Assembly: GCA_022457155.1 (NCBI GenBank)
Contig: JAJGOT010000163.1
Span: 848,501-912,500 of the forward strand
From: Cladopsammia gracilis
Lineage: Eukaryota > Cnidaria > Anthozoa > Scleractinia > Dendrophylliidae
Direction: 5' to 3'
DNA: 64,000 nt
Part shown: piece after piece, positions 1 to 43,539 of the stretch
How the letters are laid out: each line of letters begins with the position of its first letter
How positions within the stretch are numbered: the stretch's first letter is position 1
Made by a program: the position numbers and the translations under genes
Notes under the pieces: model-generated
Databases searched by the model: none
The model's input: only the letters and a program-made list of their open reading frames with translations
Told to the model about the DNA's origin: nothing

Positions 1-667
1 GTTAAGCCGATATACATCATTAAAACAAGTAATTTTTTTCTGCGCGAGTATATTTCTGCGGTGGAAAATTTAATACAAAATAAAGTAATACTGCATAATA
101 ATGCAACAACGGACAACCTTGCCTGTATCTCGGATCAGAAAAAGGTTTTGAAAAATACTGCGGTCAGGAATCCCGCATTTTTGATTACTTTAGTACAAAG
201 TTTATAATTTGAGAAATTGGGGCGCTAAGTTTCATGATGTCACTTTCCGGGAAACTTGATAAAGAGTGTACAGCTATCATGCTGGAGATTCAAATATTTC
301 AAACCGGATGTAATGATGCTATACTTCTGACAATGGAGATACTGCCTACTCCGAGAAACACATTACACTTACACGCGGAATAAACTCTGAGGAGCTATTT
401 AAAAACAATTGCAAGATCCCACTATTCCAATATATGACTATCGCATAAGACTTGGATCTTAATAGAATATTTTACGAAATTTTACTGCGGTCGTGACCCC
501 GGGGGTCGTTAAGAAGACACTGTCAACACTATATTTTGAGGTTTAAAGCAGACCCATTTAATCTCTAATAGTTACGAAACACATGATACCGGAAATAGAA
601 AACTTTCGACTTTCGAATAAAAAAAGACAGAACTACTATATATTCGCAAATAACCCATTCATGTATA

Positions 668-789
668 AGGCCCAGTTCAGACGCCGTACTTTTCATGAGC
701 CGAACCTAATGTAAATGAGCAAAAACAATAGCTTTTGCTCATTTGCATTAAGTTCGGCTCATGAAAAGTTCGGCGTCTGAACTGGGCCT
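668..789. mobile_element. Short palindromic MITE
   Basis: The ends AGGCCCAGTTCAGACGCCG and its inverse pair along almost the whole length, with a small centre around GCAAAAACAATAGCTTTTGC. This is a typical non-autonomous hairpin element with no coding capacity. Confidence 0.75.
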
Positions 790-1111
790 AACATTAACTT
801 ATGCAGCCATTTCTTTTTCAACTCTCCACAAAAGAAAAATCAATGTCCGCTTCACTTTCCAAAACATTTCACATCGATATCGATAACAACATACAACTGC
901 GTGAAATATTTCCTTTAACAAGCATTGACAACTAAGCGGAAAACAGATATTTCAGCCCACCCACATCTGACGTCTGAGTTATCAAAAGTTTCTTTGCTTT
1001 TGTTGATAATTTTGTCCGATGGATAATGAATGTTCTGCGATACCTTGTTATCTTTGTGGAATGTCCGGTTTTCGGAAGATTATAAAGAACAGGAAAGAGG
1101 AGGCCTAATTA

Positions 1112-1154
<43 letters not shown>

Positions 1155-1603
1155 TCTCTATTCTTTTTATATTAATGTGTTATTGTAATATGGCCAATAA
1201 AATAAAATAAAAAATAAAAAATCTCAAAACTGTCTTAAAAACGAAATTAACGTTGGAAAAATATATATTTGCTTAATTCTTTCTTTTAGGAATAGAGGAA
1301 TTCTAAGGATATGCACTTTTTTGTCTTGACTTCCTGACTGAATTTAAGTCTTAAAATAGCAATGAATATGCGTGAACGGACTCTGATCGATCAATGACAG
1401 ACATTGTAGCGACCATAGGTCATGGATCAGTTCTTTTCTTCTTTAAAATCTCCGTAAAATTCTTAGATGTTTATATCTTATATATAAAGATCTACAAACG
1501 CGGATAAGCGTAAACATTTATCCGATACGTTGTGGCACACATCAAAGATTTAAATTGGATGATCCCACAGGCAGACCAATCGTGATGTGAGTCACATCAA
1601 CTT

Positions 1604-1809
1604 AGGGACGGACCATTTAATTTTTGTGGGGGGGGGGGGGGTGGGTACTTACGAAAAAAATTTAAGAGAAAAAAAATTCGTGTACAAGAAAGCACGAAAA
1701 ATTCAAGCATTAACGTAAAAAAATTCTTGCAAATAGTGATGCTGGAAAAAAAATTCATGCTCAGAAGAAATTGCCCAACCCCCCCACAAAAATTAAATGG
1801 TCCGTCCCT
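1604..1809. mobile_element. MITE with AGGGACGGACCATT ends and a G-run
   Basis: The terminal inverted repeats read AGGGACGGACCATTTAAT followed by TTTTTGTG and a G run (about 14 G on the left, 7 C on the right). The interior is A-rich and non-coding. A second family member lies at 54446-54739. Confidence 0.75.
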
Positions 1810-2003
1810 TACAGATTCGAAGCCAGTACACAGTAATGAAATATACTAGGTAATAATACGATTTGTCACGGAATTGATAAGCGATAGAAAAATCGAAAAT
1901 ATTACACACTAAAGTCTTCTCACCTTTACTTTATTGTCTCTTGATGTATCCTGACCGGTTAAAATGCATTTTTACAACTTTTGTCACTCGCCCCACTATC
2001 CAC

Positions 2004-2011
2004 TATAAAAG
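2004..2011 (+). promoter_or_regulatory. Possible TATA box 1
   Basis: TATAAAAG, followed by a relatively GC-rich stretch of about 350 bp. It could serve a first exon of the LRR receptor or an unrelated transcript. Only the motif supports it. Confidence 0.15.
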
Positions 2012-2029
2012 AAGGGAAGGCTGGAGACC

Positions 2030-2380
2030 TCTAAGCGAACCCTCGCGACGCGAAAGCCAATAAATTCTAAACAATTCAACTCAAGCTCCCCGAATTGCCA
2101 CCAGTGAGGCCGCAGGTTAAATGTCTACCCGTGCGATTCGTGCTAGCTTCCAAATTCCCTTTCACGGGCTCTAAAAGGGCTCCGTTTTGGAGCGATTCTG
2201 GCCATCTTCGCTTCGCCATTGTCCGCGATCCAAACGGCTGTAATACTAAAGCTTAGCGACCGCGTCACAGAGACAAACTGACACTCACCCGAGGGGAGGG
2301 TCGTTACTTTTGCCCTCGCGCAAATTGACACCGTCGGGGGAGCCGGTGCGTGTAATTCGAACGGAAACCACACGCGTGAC
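2030..2380. other. GC-rich island-like stretch, unassigned
   Basis: This stretch is clearly richer in G, C and CpG than its AT-rich surroundings. A 76-codon minus-strand frame crosses it but has no recognisable domain. It could be a promoter-proximal CpG-rich segment or an old repeat. Confidence 0.3.
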
Positions 2381-2889
2381 CTGTCATTTATTTGTCTTTA
2401 TTTGATAAAGTGCAATTTTTCATCAAGATCAAAAGAAAAGTCTCTTTTTAAAATAAAAAATGTTCGAAGGAAAATTATTAAGCTTGTTAAAACCAATTTG
2501 CGCCAAAAAAATCAAAAATCGAAGGTCACGGATATATATGTGTATACCGGGAGTCTAGGGTGTACTCTAACTGCACCTCCGATCCAAGAGAGAGGAAGAT
2601 AGGGGCCTTGGAAACGAGGTTGGTAGACGTTTCAATAACAAATTGATCATTAAAACAGACCGTTGGCCGTCGGGTGTTGATATGAACGATATGGTCAATA
2701 ATGTTTAATTTTTATTGGTAAATTGCACAACGTTCTAAAGTCGCTGTCGTGATTTGTCGTATTTTTGAAGCGGAATCGAGCCGCTTCTCGCTGTTCAGAA
2801 CGTCTCATGTCGGCAATTTTCGGGGCCACGTCGCTTGTCGTTTTTACCAAGGCTTCTTTAAGCCGAGATGTTTTGAAAACAGCTTCGGC

Positions 2890-2897
2890 TATAAAAG
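2890..2897 (+). promoter_or_regulatory. Possible TATA box 2 before a candidate non-coding first exon
   Basis: TATAAAAG about 1.6 kb upstream of the first recognised LRR exon. About 55 bp downstream a GAAG|GTAC donor-like site (near 2953) could end a short exon without an ATG. This would suit a 5' UTR exon of the LRR receptor, but the following signal-peptide exon was not found. Confidence 0.2.
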
Positions 2898-3778
2898 GAA
2901 ACGAAATCTAATCACCAGCTCTATTCCTACAAGAGACACCATTCTGCCCGAAGGTACACAATTTTTTAGTTGACGGAAAAAGCGATAAGTAAAATATTTT
3001 CACTTGCCTTTTTTACAATAGTCTTAGTGAAGTATTTAGATAAAACATTCCTTTTTTACTGAAGTCTTTTTACTGAACTTATTCACATGCACAAAGTTCT
3101 TGTTTTGTCTCATACATCCACATATACACTGCACATATAAATTGGCTGTTTAAAAACATTGCTAGTAAATCAATTTTAATCCCAAATGAAAATCGTTGCA
3201 ATATGTTTTAGTTTTGTTTAAATATCAATAAATAAAGATAGTAAATATTTTTTAACCTTCGTACATTTTCCCCAAATTTCGATTGATAAGAAAATCGCCA
3301 TTGTAGTGCCACACATGTCATTGCTACTAAAATACTGTGACTGATACAAAACATAGAAAATTAACTAAGTAAAAGGGCTCTCTAAAGATAGATTGAATCT
3401 AAGTAGTTTTGCCACCCCCATCCCTCCTCATAATTTTCCCCCGTAGCAACCAAATTGGCCTCGGCTCATTCGCTTAATATAATCAAGTTGAAGTTTCCCC
3501 TCAGCTGTAAAATGAAGACTATTTTGAAATAATACGCTAAATTAACATGAAAATTATTTACATTCTTACTCGTGATTATTTGTTGCTCATGACTTTTATT
3601 GATTTGGTGGCTCCTAAAAGAGCCCTTAAGTCCTCTATGACTGCAATGTCTAACTCTACGATTAGACCTACAGGTATTTTCAATCTTTCAACTTCAATAA
3701 ACCATTTAGCAGCTTTACACATATTTCCTATCACGTCTTTACTACATTTACCTATCAAAAGCACCCAACTTTTCCAAT

Positions 3779-3780
3779 TC

Positions 3781-3808
<28 letters not shown>
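3779..3808 (+). repeat. (TTG)n microsatellite
   Basis: About nine to ten TTG units. Frames running through it (poly-Leu on +, poly-Asn on -) are low-complexity products, not genes. Confidence 0.85.
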
Positions 3809-3812
<4 letters not shown>

Positions 3813-3914
3813 TAACCTTACATTCTCTCGCATTAACGAGATGGCTTTAAGAGCCCTTTGATTAGTATTATTAATTACGAATTTTTAAGATGACTTGGGC
3901 CTTCTGAACACCTT

Positions 3915-4075
3915 TCCACCGAAACGATTCGCTGGGTCCAGACCTCCTGGACAATCACCCAAAGTGATCCAGCGCTAGCAGTAGCAGAAATAATTACGAT
4001 TCGCTGGGTAGTCCTGGACAATCACCCAAAGTGACCCAGCAGTCGCAGAAATAGTTACAGGAAACTCGATCTGGC
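3915..4075 (+). repeat. Short tandem duplication around CGATTCGCTGGGT
   Basis: Two neighbouring copies of a roughly 75-85 bp segment (CGATTCGCTGGGT, CCTGGACAATCACCCAAAG, CAGCAG). The 3' part (TACAGGAAACTCGATCTGG and on) recurs near 5560-5650, upstream of the next LRR exon. This suggests that exon plus flank was duplicated together. Confidence 0.55.
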
Positions 4076-4476
4076 AATGTAAAATAAATGTTAGAACATT
4101 CAAGAATTGTAAATTTAAACACATTGATATACGTAGATCACTGACCTATCACACCAAAATGTTATATACGTAGTACGTTCTTTGAACGAGTTTACCTAGT
4201 TTATCTTTAGTTTGTAGAAAACAAAAGAGGTTTTTTGCACTGTTAGGCTTTTCATCTGCACGGAAGCGATCGACAAATGGTAAAAACGCATCGATTAAAA
4301 TCGCATCGTCATACTGTAACAGCTAAGATTCTAGAGGTTGCATCTTACTAAAATTTTCAGCAAAGAAAGATACGGGTCGTCAAGCAGGACTCATCTGAAT
4401 TTTATTATCGTTTAGTAAAAATACGTAAGCTGGTAGTTTCGCCAGGTTTTGCATTGTTGTTTTTTTTTTATGGTAG

Positions 4477-35953
<31,477 letters not shown>

Positions 35954-36293
35954 CAGAAACCATAGATGATGATTCAGGAGGAGTGGGTAGATCAAGCACA
36001 ACATAACGATATTGGCTTCGCATTATTAAAACGTTTTTCTCTTCATAAATGAAAACAAATATAGTATTATCTGCTTTTGCTTTTTTATAAAGGAATTATG
36101 TTATCATTATATTGTTGACGTGTTTATGTTGCAGTCCTAAAGTGGAAAATGGCAGGTTTTATAAGGACTATATTACCTTGAGTGTGATAACAATCCCTTT
36201 TAAGAAACCAAGATGTAATGTTGGCGGTAGCAATTTAATGTAAGTTAAGCACGGTTTCATAAAACGCAACGCTGTAAAACGTCTAATTTGGTA

Positions 36294-36299
36294 AATAAA
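36294..36299 (+). promoter_or_regulatory. Possible poly(A) signal of the LRR receptor
   Basis: AATAAA about 340 nt after the stop codon; an ATTAAA also lies near 36024. Motif only. Confidence 0.4.
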
Positions 36300-36744
36300 A
36301 AATGGAGAGAAATATATATATTTTGACTACTTGTTTTGCTTACATAATCAAGGTTTGTTCATATGAGTCTGGTAACTGAGAACACAGATTGCATGCATAT
36401 CTGTACTGTCTTCTATGAAAAAGAAGTTGATCTGTTCATAGGTTGGCTACGTCCAACCCCTTCACTCCTACCATCTTAAGTGTGTAATATGATTATAATT
36501 TTTGAGTCTGTGGATGAAATTCTACGTTGCGAGCACCATTTAAATGGAAGCACTTCAGCTACACTTTCCTATGGTGCTGTTTGTTTTATCATTGTTTAAA
36601 GCTTTATTAGGCATTATTATACGACAATGCTGTTGCGAAGCAGCATCTGTCCTGGTTTACCGCTGCAAAATGGATTTGGAAGAAGAAAGGAATCATAACT
36701 GCAATCCTGGCCACTTCGTTTAGGACACTTAGCGATTCTTCACA

Positions 36745-37045
36745 AAAAAGCTCGACTTCTTCATGTAATCCTCTCCCCCCCCCCCCCCCCCCCCCCCACC
36801 CTGAGCAATGTTTTTTATCCAGGGGCTGGATTCACGAAGTCCTCCTAAGTTAAGACATATCCTAAGTATTGTTTCTTAACAATAGCCTATTGTTAGAACG
36901 ACAATAGACTATTGTTAAGGGAAAATACTTAGGATATGTCAACGTAGGAGGGTTTCGTGAATCCGGCCTCTGGATCTTAACATTGCTCAGGGTGTGTGTG
37001 GGGGGGGAAGGGGAGGGGGGTTTTACATGAAGAAGTCGTGGGTAG
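36745..37045. mobile_element. Nested inverted repeat with C/G runs
   Basis: The outer arms (GACTTCTTCATGTAA, C run, CCTGAGCAATG, and their inverse ending in TTACATGAAGAAGTC) enclose an inner hairpin from about 36822 to 36970 (GGATTCACGAAGTCCTCCTA with its inverse TAGGAGGGTTTCGTGAATCC). The C run is about 23 long. Confidence 0.75.
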
Positions 37046-37289
37046 GGTTAGGAGCCAGAAATGCGTCAGACGTTTACGACAATTTGTCGACTTCAAGTCA
37101 ACATTGTAGAGGGGGCTGGGATTAAACTATATATTTGTTGAATTTCTATTTCTTTGAAGATCGGCGATATTCAAGTTGACGCACAAGGTTATAAATTAGT
37201 GCATGGTCTCCTAATTAGTGGTGTGTCCCTAAAGTTATTGGGCACCAAGATTGTAGCTTCAAGAGACTATTGACTCTATTAAATACCTT

Positions 37290-38110
37290 AACCATCGGGC
37301 GTACACGCAAACTTTATTGTCTAGTTTGCAAGCCAAAAACGATGGCAATAAAACTTTGGTTGTTCCATCACTTTATTTTTCTTTTGCTTCCCAATTCAAT
37401 TCAAAAAGGAAACAAAGCTGGGTTGACCTCGTGCTACTTATGACATCATACGTCGTTCTCATAGCAACCGATTATCACCACATTTTGCCAAAATCTGTCT
37501 CAGGGATTCTGAATTATTAAACAGCCACTGCAGATGGCATCTGTTGACAATAAGTTCTCTAGAGGGTGGATTGTCGAGTTTGCAAGCAGTTAAACTTCGG
37601 TTGTTTCGTTTTTTTTTTCTTTTGCTTCTCAATTAAATTTATGGCATTGTTATGGCTAAATCGAGAAACAGAAATATGCGCTGTGGTTGTTTAAATCTTT
37701 TTTTTTCTTTTCTTTTGTCTGAGCGCGTGAGCGTCAGCTGCTACTGTATAAAGCTCAGAATAAATTACAGTAATTCATATGCACATTTTCAGTTTCCTGT
37801 TGATGTTACTGTTTCGTGGCTCAGTTACACAAGCATGAATAACAGCGAAAAATCGTACTTTTGATCGACAGTTTCATAACTTTTATGAATACTTTCTTTT
37901 TTATTTAGTCTGAGCGCGTAAACGTCAGCTGCTCCTGTAAGCTCAGAATAAATTTATTCATATACACATTTTCAATTTCCTGTTGATGTTGTTGTTTCGT
38001 GACTCAAATACACGAGCATTAATAACAGCGAAAAACCGTACTTTTGATCGACAGTTTCATAACTCTCATGAATACTTTACTATTAAGAAACGTTTCATTG
38101 CAAAAAATGT
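37290..38110. repeat. Tandemly duplicated non-coding repeats
   Basis: The segment GAGCGCGTGAGCGTCAGCTG...CGTACTTTTGATCGACAGTT near 37718-37885 recurs at about 37912-38070. The ORFs here are short and duplicated with the repeat. No gene recognised. Confidence 0.55.
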
Positions 38111-38940
38111 AACACAACGCACAACACCAAAATAAATTACTGCTCAACAGCTTTCATTTGAATGATAATTATTTAGGATTTCATTCAAAAACGCAAAACT
38201 TCTATAGAAAGTCATTAATATGTCTCATGCTGCGCGTCCGTGTTTGGACTATATAGTTTATCTACTTATATTTCAGTTCTACTCAGACGAGCACAGCGAG
38301 AGACAAACGGTTTTCATAACGGGAAAATGTTCATCAGGCAAATTGATTTCACTGAAAAGCAACCAAAACTATCGTGTCGTTTTTCCGCAGAAAAACGTAA
38401 ACAAGATGAGCGAGAGTTCAGTCAAATATTTGCATATTGCTATTAAAACCTCGATTCTTTTGTGTTCCTTGTGCTTTTTACCTGCAAGTACAATAAAGCC
38501 CAGTTCATTTGGGAATTAATATATATCTTTTTTGTCAATCTCCTTTAAATGCAGGCTGATCTAAGTAATACTTAGCTTCTGTCAGTGAACTATACTGATC
38601 CGGCAAATATTTTGTCATCTCTTCAAGCACATCATAGGATAAGGGCACCTGTCGCCAAAAATAACTTTCCGCTAGCCATCGCTGTCAGCGAAATCGAAGA
38701 GTGTTGTCAAAAGAATATTATCCATTTTACTTGCGGCAGTTCAGCTTTCGTTTTCAGTTCGATATTCGAGCATCTAAATATCACAACTGTCAGTATAGTT
38801 TTAAATTCAGTGTATCTTAAACGGCTCTCAAGCCACCGAAGCGAATAATTTAAGTCGAGTACCTTAATGTAGTCAAGAATTAAATGTACCTCTCCTGTGT
38901 TCTCTTTACGCGGCCATCTCAAAGAGTAAACATTACTAAT
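38110..38940. other. Intergenic stretch downstream of the syndecan-like gene
   Basis: About 830 bp with only frames of 100 codons or less and no family resemblance. Part should be 3' UTR of the minus-strand gene ending at 38941. Confidence 0.4.
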
Positions 38941-39957
38941 TTACACGAAAACTTCTTTTTCTTCGCCATAGCCACCTGATTTCAACATCAGCGTTTCCTG
39001 AAGCTCATAACTGCCTTCGTTGCGCTTTTTCAAGCGATAAACCAAAAATACAAGTAGAATGATTGCACAAGCAGCGCCGGCGAGAAGAGCGACCAGAATT
39101 TCAATCGTCACAAATCCAAATAAAGTTTTCTTTTCTTTCACTTTCTGCGAAGGACCTTTTTGATTCTGTACATCATTGCTCTCTTTCGTGGTCGTTTCAA
39201 TTGTCGTGGGCTGCTTTGAAGTCGGTCCCATGATACTTACACTAGACGAACTGCTAACCACAACGGTTGCAGCTTTCGTCTCTTTTGTCGACATAGCGGA
39301 CGTGCTTACTGAGGTTTTCTTCATGCTCGTAAACACACTCGCGTCGATCTTGATCATACTGTTCTGTACATCAGAACTTGCGTGCGCTGTTATTAAAGGC
39401 GGTGTAGAAGAACCAGGTCTGTTTGCACTTTCATCATGTAAAGTACTTGTAGAAACTATCACGTTAAACGTGGTGCTACTCAATGATAGAGCCGGTGTAA
39501 CAATCGCTGTAGAATTCACAGTTAATGTCTTGTCCGGCGAACGCGTGGCAGTACTGTTCAATTTTGGGTCCATGGCGAGGCTCGGCCCGTCCAATTTTGG
39601 ATCACTACCATCCGAAGAAGCAGCGGGCTCATCACCCTGCACGTCCATGCCATCGCCACTTCCAGAATCTGCTTTTCTATCGCGTTCGCCGTCTTCGTCA
39701 TCAATGGTATAAGACTCAGACGCTTCGCCAGCGCCATCTTCGGTCTCCGGTTTCGTTTTGAACTGTTTATGATAGCTCGATACATCAGAAACCTCCTCGC
39801 TCAAAATCACAATATTTCTCTCTTGTCCGTCTGCATTGTTTACGTTTTCCCTAAGAGCCGGATCCTTGGCTCCAATTTGGGCAATTTTATTTTCGAAACA
39901 GCTATAAATTACCAAACTGTAAACGACAAAATGAAAGGCCTTCATAAAAAATGCCAT
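38941..39957 (-). CDS. Syndecan-like transmembrane proteoglycan, intronless
   Basis: A 338-residue type I membrane protein. Seen: a hydrophobic signal peptide (about residues 1-22, AFHFVVYSLVIYSCFE); a long Ser/Thr- and Asp/Glu-rich ectodomain; SGSGD near residue 97, a classic glycosaminoglycan attachment context; a transmembrane helix at about 282-306 (IEILVALLAGAACAIILLVF); and a 32-residue tail starting YRLKKRNEGSYEL, matching the conserved C1 region of syndecans. The C terminus is EVFV where syndecans usually end EFYA, still a plausible PDZ ligand. Known of the family: heparan-sulfate co-receptors for growth factors and matrix, linked to actin and PDZ scaffolds. The single ORF with both signal peptide and tail suggests an intronless gene, unlike the multi-exon vertebrate genes. 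The start is chosen because the signal peptide follows it directly. Confidence 0.85.
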   Translation of the reverse strand: MAFFMKAFHFVVYSLVIYSCFENKIAQIGAKDPALRENVNNADGQERNIVILSEEVSDVSSYHKQFKTKPETEDGAGEASESYTIDDEDGERDRKADSGSGDGMDVQGDEPAASSDGSDPKLDGPSLAMDPKLNSTATRSPDKTLTVNSTAIVTPALSLSSTTFNVIVSTSTLHDESANRPGSSTPPLITAHASSDVQNSMIKIDASVFTSMKKTSVSTSAMSTKETKAATVVVSSSSSVSIMGPTSKQPTTIETTTKESNDVQNQKGPSQKVKEKKTLFGFVTIEILVALLAGAACAIILLVFLVYRLKKRNEGSYELQETLMLKSGGYGEEKEVFV

Positions 39958-40239
39958 TTTTGGTTCGGCGATGCTTGAACGAGTAATAAAAATGTTAATT
40001 CATCTCTCGTTTGTCTCGACGTTTCCCGCCTTAACTTTGCCGTTCGCAAAACGCGACAGCTTTGAGGTTTTCCTTACACCTTGTCGATTTAATATCCGCA
40101 CTGTCTGTCGAGCGATGCCTGTCACTCTTCCCACAATTTGCAATTCTTTTAACCCTTGGCACACATGTTTACTTCTTGCGGTTTCTTGCAGTATTCAGCA
40201 ATGCGAAAAAATATCTGAACGGAGGCCAGCAATGTTGAA

Positions 40240-41750
40240 CTAAATGGCCTCAGCGAAGTTCACACAATAGAACAGATTTTCAGTTACGTTTTGACAATAG
40301 GTAAACTGAATTTATCAATTCAGACTGACAGCACAATGACAAGTATTTCGTGCAAACACCTTTCAGGCGGGAATGGGCTGACTAATTCTTTTTATGCTAA
40401 TTAAATTGTACTTCAGTTTTGCACTGACTTTAATACTAATCTGTTAGTAGCGTTCAGAAGTGTTTATTTTCATTTTCTAAATCTCTTTCACCTTGCTTTC
40501 ACCCGTCTGCAATTTGAATGAGGGAGAGTAACCCAGCTAAAAAAATATTCAATTTCGATTTTATTTTTGCGATGTCATGAATAATCATAAAGGCTCTAAA
40601 ATTTTAATTTTGCGTTTTTGTCGATAACATCTGTAGTAATATCAAAGCCTTTCTTAAAATTCCGTATTCACACCATGAGGATATAACAATAATGTTCAGG
40701 TTACCATAGCAAGAAAACGACCGAGCTAAAAATTAAAAGGCTTTTAACGCAGAGGCATTGGATGTGAATAGACTTTTTTAAAAGCTGCATCCGTTCGACA
40801 AAAATATATCTCTTTTAGTAAATATTCTTAGACCTCTTTTAAAAATTCAACAGTATGGAGGCTGCAAATTGTGTAAATAATTTATATCATGATTTGTTTA
40901 GTAGTTATTCTCAACGTGCGATTTTATATAATTAATTCGCCGAAATATCAAGAAATATAACTTTGGTCGTGTCTTTTTGTTTTTTGCTCTAGATAAGCTT
41001 TTTTGCGCTTGTGTTTCGAACAAGTCAATAAATTATTGCGGTCTTAATTTGGATAGCATTTCGTCTGTTATGAAATAAAAAAAACACCTGTCAGCGAGAC
41101 TTCAGCAGAACAAACTTAGCTGAAAAATGTAAATAAAAACTACATGCATAATATTATATATTAAAAATGTTTTTCGCATTGTGACGGCGGATTTTGGAAT
41201 ACGGTGCGATTGTTTCGCTTCGGGACGACACAAAAATACACTAAATCATTGGTTCGGTGGAATTAATCCGATACGATCAGGCAGATATAACTATCTCTAA
41301 TTTATGAGATATTTGTAGCATTTGCCTAAAGGAACTATTGATCAATAAAACGATGACAAATAGATTGTCTTCTTTCCAGGGATGCCAACATAATTTGGAG
41401 CATGATATTATAGTCAGTTATATAAGGCGACAAGGAGACACGTCGCTTTAACCGCGGTCAAACGAGATAAATTTGTAAACTGAGTTAAGCAAAGTACTTA
41501 AAAGTTAAGGTTGTCATTTCCACTGTTTAAAGTTTAATATATTGCCAATACACTGTTAATTTACCAAACGTTTTGAAAGTTTACTAAAAAAAGTTCTAAG
41601 CGTTTAAAAAATGTGAACTGCAGAATTGTCGGCGCTATTTTCCAAAATAATTTTGATCAGGCGCAAAGAGTTTTCAACCGTAAAAAGCTCATCATTTTGA
41701 AAAAAATTAAAAGATATCCTTGCCCATATTTCCATTTACTAACCTGCAAT
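40240..41750. other. AT-rich intergenic DNA
   Basis: About 1.5 kb upstream of the syndecan-like gene. No frame of note, no clear repeat and no RNA gene seen. Any promoter of the minus-strand gene would lie at its left side. Confidence 0.5.
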
Positions 41751-41754
41751 CCCA

Positions 41755-42078
41755 AATCATACCATCCAGAAGGACGTCGGACACCTTATTGAGACTTATA
41801 TAACGTAGTAACTGGTTAGCTTTCATTTGAGGTTGGGGGTAGCAGTTTATATAGTTAAATTTAGCACTAAGCAACCCGAGAAGCTAGGTGGTACAGTGGT
41901 ACGGTAGGCTATGTAGGCTTAAGCGTAGCTGAGGTCACAGGTTCAACCCTGAGTGGGGATTTCAGATTTTCTTTAATTTTTTACACTTAAAAATTTATTG
42001 AAAATAAAATTCTAAGTGTCGACATTACGTTATATAAGTCTCAATAAGGTGTCCGACGTCTTTCTGGACGGTATGATT
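41755..42078. mobile_element. Inverted-repeat element with a tRNA-like core, copy 1
   Basis: The ends AATCATACCATCCAGAAGGA and CGTCGGACACCTTATT are matched in inverse at the right, about 55 bp each. Between them lies a tRNA-like segment at about 41885-41965, with an A-box-like TGGTACAGTGG and a B-box-like GGTTCAACCCT, then a T-rich stretch. Copy 2 is at 47318-47637. Confidence 0.75.
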
Positions 42079-42084
42079 AAGGCA

Positions 42085-42240
42085 CAACCAGGACAAGGCT
42101 GCCAAAATACTCCAAGAATCGCGGAGTATTTTATCACGTGACAAAATATGAATAGGGTTTTCGGAGGTTATTTCCAGTGATTGGCGGCCATGTTTGTTTT
42201 ATGGCAATCAGAAACCGTTGTTCAAACGAAACGAAAACAT
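42085..42240. repeat. Repeat related to 62.88-63.12 kb
   Basis: CCAAAATACTCC, GGAGTATTTTATCACGTGACA, GGAGGTTATTTCCAG and AAACCGTTGTTCAAACGAAAC are matched in inverse and diverged form at 62880-63115. Degraded element; no coding content. Confidence 0.5.
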
Positions 42241-42244
42241 TAAA

Positions 42245-42387
42245 CACTTAATGACTGGTCCCGAGGGAAACAGCAGTGAATTTTGTTTCCCGAGAATCTC
42301 GATGTTTCCCTCGACTTCGTCTCGGGAAACATCGAGATTCGAGGGAAACAAAATTCACTGTTTCCCGAGGGATCAGTCATTAAGTGA
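42245..42387. mobile_element. 143-bp palindromic element
   Basis: The arms CACTTAATGACTGGTCCCGA, GGGAAACAG and TTTTGTTTCCC with their inverse, centred near 42313. GGGAAAC/GTTTCCC is repeated inside each arm. Confidence 0.8.
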
Positions 42388-42783
42388 TTTGTTATATAGC
42401 AACACAAAAAAAACACAACACAAGACAGTTTGAAAAACGCGCCGATCACTCGATCCATCATAATCATGCCACCTTTTGTCACGGTCTGATTACGGTCTGA
42501 TCACGTGCGCTAGCGGGCAACAGTGCAATGTTACCCTCTGACGTCAAAATTGTTGCCCGCTTTCGCAAATGTTGCCCGCTTTAGCACAATTGGCGGGAAA
42601 CAGTTTGTTTGTTAGATGTCATCTGACGATGAATCAACCAATCAACGCGCGCGTTGTATTGACAAAAACTCCAGCTATATAACAAGATGGAATGTTTTCG
42701 TCAGTCATCAAGTGTTTAATGTTTTACGCGACAAATTGGTCCAGGACTAATCGGCTCATTGCTGCCAGCTTCCTTTCAGCCTA

Positions 42784-43074
42784 AGGGAAAGTTCATTTAA
42801 TATGACAAGGGATGGGATGAAGATATTGAGGAGGGGCTCCGAAAATTTTTAGACACTCGAGGGGAGGGCTCTGAAAAAATTGTTGGCCTAGGAGGGGGCT
42901 AAGAGGGGGGTCTGAAATTTTTTCGACTACCAAGAGGGGGGGGGGGGGGCTAAAAAATTGAATCGCTAGCGAGGGTGGGGGGGTTGCTAAAATTTCAAGC
43001 TTCGAGTTTCAATATCTTCATCCCCTCACCCCCCCTTGTCATAATAAATAAATGAACTTTCCCTAACTAATTTT
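42784..43074. mobile_element. MITE with AGGGAAAGTTCATTTA ends and G-runs
   Basis: The ends AGGGAAAGTTCATTTA...TATGACAAGGG are matched by CCCTTGTCATAA...AATGAACTTTCCCT. The interior is G-rich on +. In style it resembles the AGGGAYGGACCATT family. Confidence 0.75.
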
Positions 43075-43080
43075 ATTACA

Positions 43081-43496
43081 GGGAACCTCCACTATTATTA
43101 CAAATTTACGTAAAATGTTGGAAATAAAGTATAAAATTTCAATTACGTTAATAAAAAGTGGAAATATAATTTTATTGTACACGAAAATTGGATACGAATA
43201 TTGCCTTTTTTCGCTTTTAAATTTCCCGCGCGCCGCCATTATAAATATTTATGACGTCATATGGTTGCCCAATTGTTCCAAGCAAAAGAACGTCGATTCT
43301 TAACAATAGCGACTACCATATGACGTCATGAAAATTCAAAATGGCGGCGCGCGGGAAGTTTAAAAGCAAAAAAGCGATATTCATATCCACTTTTTTGTAC
43401 ACTGAAATTTCCTTCCTGTTTGTTATTAAAAAAATCGAAATTTAGACTTTATTTCCAACAATTTAACGGCAACTTCTTATCACAATGGAGGTTCCC
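43081..43496. mobile_element. Hairpin MITE, about 416 bp
   Basis: The ends GGGAACCTCC and GGAGGTTCCC enclose long imperfect arms with TTTCCCGCGCGCCGCCAT and its inverse, each next to ATGACGTCATATGG. It abuts the preceding MITE (7 bp apart). Confidence 0.75.
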
Positions 43497-43539
43497 TTTA
43501 AAATTCTCAGTAAAATTAATTCTTATATAAACTTCAGTG

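Noticed and set aside
2143..2373. Minus-strand 76-codon frame in the GC-rich stretch
   Set aside because: No domain and no start or splice support; its length is expected by chance in GC-rich DNA.
3547..3861. Frame starting MKIIYILTRDYLLLMTF as a signal-peptide exon of the LRR receptor
   Set aside because: It runs through a (TTG)n microsatellite, and no convincing donor in the phase required by LRR exon 1 was found.
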